Shown here piece by piece: positions 6,217 through 7,181 of a stretch of 7,181 bases of DNA. Source of the stretch: Flavobacteriales bacterium (GTDB lineage: Bacteria > Bacteroidota > Bacteroidia > Flavobacteriales > UA16); assembly GCA_002683735.1 (NCBI GenBank), contig NYTZ01000087.1:1-7181 (forward strand), written 5' to 3'. How positions within the stretch are numbered: position 1 is the stretch's first letter; each line of letters starts with the position of its first letter. Both the position numbers and the translations under genes were made by a program. Below the pieces are notes generated by a model. The model did no database searches, had not been told where the DNA came from, and saw only the letters and a program-made list of their open reading frames with translations.

Positions 6217-6738
6217 ATGAACCGATTCTCCACCCTGTTCCTGTCCGCCGCGGTCGTTCTCCTGGCCGCCTGTTCCACTTCGGAAGACTACCTGCCTCCA
6301 GCCTACGCTTGTGACTGTGGGACGTTGGTCCTCGATGGGGATTCCCTGGAAGTCCTCGGTGCCGAATTCGTGTACCTGCCGGGCGGAGACAGCCTGTTCT
6401 CCCGCCGGTATTTTGTGACGGCCGATGCGCAAGCCGATGGGGAAACTCAAGAGCATGGCGTGAGCCTGACCCTCGACGTACCCAACGTTCAGGAAGGTGC
6501 CATCTTCTACCCCGACAGCGGCGTCTTCACGCAGGTCGATGAGACCAATTTCAATGTCAACTTCGACACGACCCAGACCTACCGCATTACCAATGGCGTC
6601 GCCAGCGTAATCGCTGCGCCCCTCTCCGGTGGAGAAGAAACGGTCACCCTCGATTTCCTGATCCGCCGCGAACTCGATGGAGAACTCGTCGGTTTCGAAC
6701 GCATCCTCAAGGGCAACTTCACCGTTCAGGTCGACTGA
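6217..6738 (+). CDS. Small beta-rich lipoprotein of unknown function
   Basis: 173 residues from the ATG at 6217. That start gives a clean lipoprotein signal peptide: MNRF, a hydrophobic LFLSAAVVLLAA core, and lipobox LAAC with Cys19 as the lipid site. A GTG six codons upstream is in frame but would only add residues before the signal. The mature part begins with a short flexible stretch (STSEDYLPPAY), then ACDCG (31-35), whose two Cys could form a disulfide or bind metal. After that come alternating beta strands rich in Asp, Thr and Val, ending GNFTVQVD. There are no catalytic motifs, transmembrane segments or repeats. I do not recognise the family. It follows namZ by 21 bp on the same strand, so it is probably cotranscribed and located at the periplasmic or outer face of a membrane. 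A link to peptidoglycan recycling is only guilt by association. Confidence 0.83.
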   Translation: MNRFSTLFLSAAVVLLAACSTSEDYLPPAYACDCGTLVLDGDSLEVLGAEFVYLPGGDSLFSRRYFVTADAQADGETQEHGVSLTLDVPNVQEGAIFYPDSGVFTQVDETNFNVNFDTTQTYRITNGVASVIAAPLSGGEETVTLDFLIRRELDGELVGFERILKGNFTVQVD

Positions 6739-6753
6739 TCAGACTTTCCGGCG

Positions 6754-6761
6754 TATCTTAT
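6754..6761 (+). promoter_or_regulatory. Possible -7 element for the last secreted-protein gene
   Basis: TATCTTAT lies 4 bases before the ATG at 6766. It matches the TAnnTT part of the Bacteroidota -7 box but lacks the terminal TG. No convincing -33 box is seen in the preceding 30 bases. Confidence 0.25.
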
Positions 6762-6765
6762 TGGG

Positions 6766-7181
6766 ATGTCGCATTGGTGGATTCGAAGCACCTGGTTCGT
6801 GCTTTTGATGGCGTGCAGCCCCTCATTTTTCGCCCAGCCTGCGGACTGGACCGTCATCCCCAGCTCTTTCGAGTTCAGCATGACGGCCACCTTCACGGTG
6901 TCCATCGACGGGTTGGTCGGGGCCAGTCCACAAGATGTTGCCGCCGTTTTTGATTCCGATGGTGTCTGCCGAGGAATCGGCACCGCAAACTTTGCTGCGG
7001 CATCCGGATACTACACTGGAATCATGCTGGTTTACAGCAATGTAACCAATGACCCAGGACTGGAAATCCGAATCTGGGACGCCAGTATGGACAGCCTGCC
7101 GACCTGCTTAGATGAAATTGACTTTTTGGCCAATGGAATCCAAGGAAGCTTATTGAACCCCTTGGTGTTTTATGGAGTGTA
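6766..7181 (+). CDS. Secreted protein, N-terminal part (3' partial)
   Basis: An ATG at 6766 opens a frame that runs without a stop to the right edge (138 codons seen). Residues 1-23 form a signal peptide: MSHWWIRSTW, then a hydrophobic FVLLMACSPSFFA with probable cleavage before Gln24. LLMAC could be read as a weak lipobox at Cys17, but Met at -2 makes a standard Sec signal more likely. The mature part starts DWTVIPSSFEFSMTATFTV, then DVAAVFDSDGVCRGIG, a GYYTGIMLVYSN strand and EIRIWDA. This resembles the N-terminal beta module seen in many large Bacteroidota surface proteins exported by type IX secretion, where FxFSMT, VAAFxxGxCRG and IxIWDA recur. The rest, including any adhesin repeats or sorting domain, is outside the window. 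It is 27 bp downstream of the small lipoprotein gene. DNA from 7021 to 7140 is about 47-48% GC, lower than the genes to its left. Confidence 0.75.
   Translation, partial: MSHWWIRSTWFVLLMACSPSFFAQPADWTVIPSSFEFSMTATFTVSIDGLVGASPQDVAAVFDSDGVCRGIGTANFAAASGYYTGIMLVYSNVTNDPGLEIRIWDASMDSLPTCLDEIDFLANGIQGSLLNPLVFYGV

Noticed and set aside
6739..6765. Terminator between the small lipoprotein gene and the last gene
   Set aside because: The 27-bp gap holds only a TGATCA palindrome and no hairpin with a T tract.
1..7181. CRISPR array, tRNA or rRNA, transposase, toxin-antitoxin or defence genes
   Set aside because: Reading both strands showed no regularly spaced direct repeats, no tRNA-like cloverleaf, no terminal inverted repeats and no domains of these families; gaps between genes are all under 40 bp.

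Overview
The window looks like chromosomal DNA of a Bacteroidota bacterium, most likely Flavobacteriales-like. The grounds are a secreted protein with the GCTDPxACN...C motif common in that group, a cystathionine beta-synthase-type enzyme and a LolC/E-type permease that read like flavobacterial family members, no Shine-Dalgarno sequence before any start codon, and CTTTG/CTTG elements just before several ATGs that resemble the Bacteroidota -7 box (TAnnTTTG). The DNA is rather GC-rich for that order. Two 60-base lines I counted gave 62% in the permease gene (4201-4260) and 47-48% in the last secreted-protein gene (7021-7140).

Layout, left to right. (1) 2-1159 (+): 3' part of a secreted, Cys-rich protein with thrombospondin-type-3-like Asp repeats; its start lies off the left edge. 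(2) 1183-2385 (+): lipoprotein with two tandem CBM11/galactose-binding-like beta-sandwich modules. (3) 2382-3362 (-): PLP-dependent cystathionine beta-synthase/cysteine synthase core, whose stop codon shares a TTAA with gene 2. (4) 3398-4915 (-): FtsX/LolC-E-family ABC permease with an apparent extra block of about 96 residues in its periplasmic domain. (5) 4951-6195 (+): NamZ (DUF1343, GH171) exo-N-acetylmuramidase, divergent from the permease across a 35-bp gap. (6) 6217-6738 (+): small beta-rich lipoprotein of unknown function. (7) 6766-7181 (+): 5' part of a second secreted protein, cut by the right edge.

The permease and the PLP enzyme probably form a leftward operon with a 35-bp gap. 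namZ and the small lipoprotein probably form a rightward one with a 21-bp gap. Most products act in or beyond the cell envelope: peptidoglycan recycling, lipoprotein export or another MacB-like function, surface lipoproteins and secreted adhesin-like proteins. The exception is the cytoplasmic sulfur amino-acid enzyme. No mobile element, tRNA, rRNA, CRISPR array, toxin-antitoxin or defence system is visible, and no intergenic gap exceeds 40 bp. I found no clear new multi-gene system. The points most worth a second look are the permease insertion, the start-proximal motif shared by several genes, and the gene 2/gene 3 junction.
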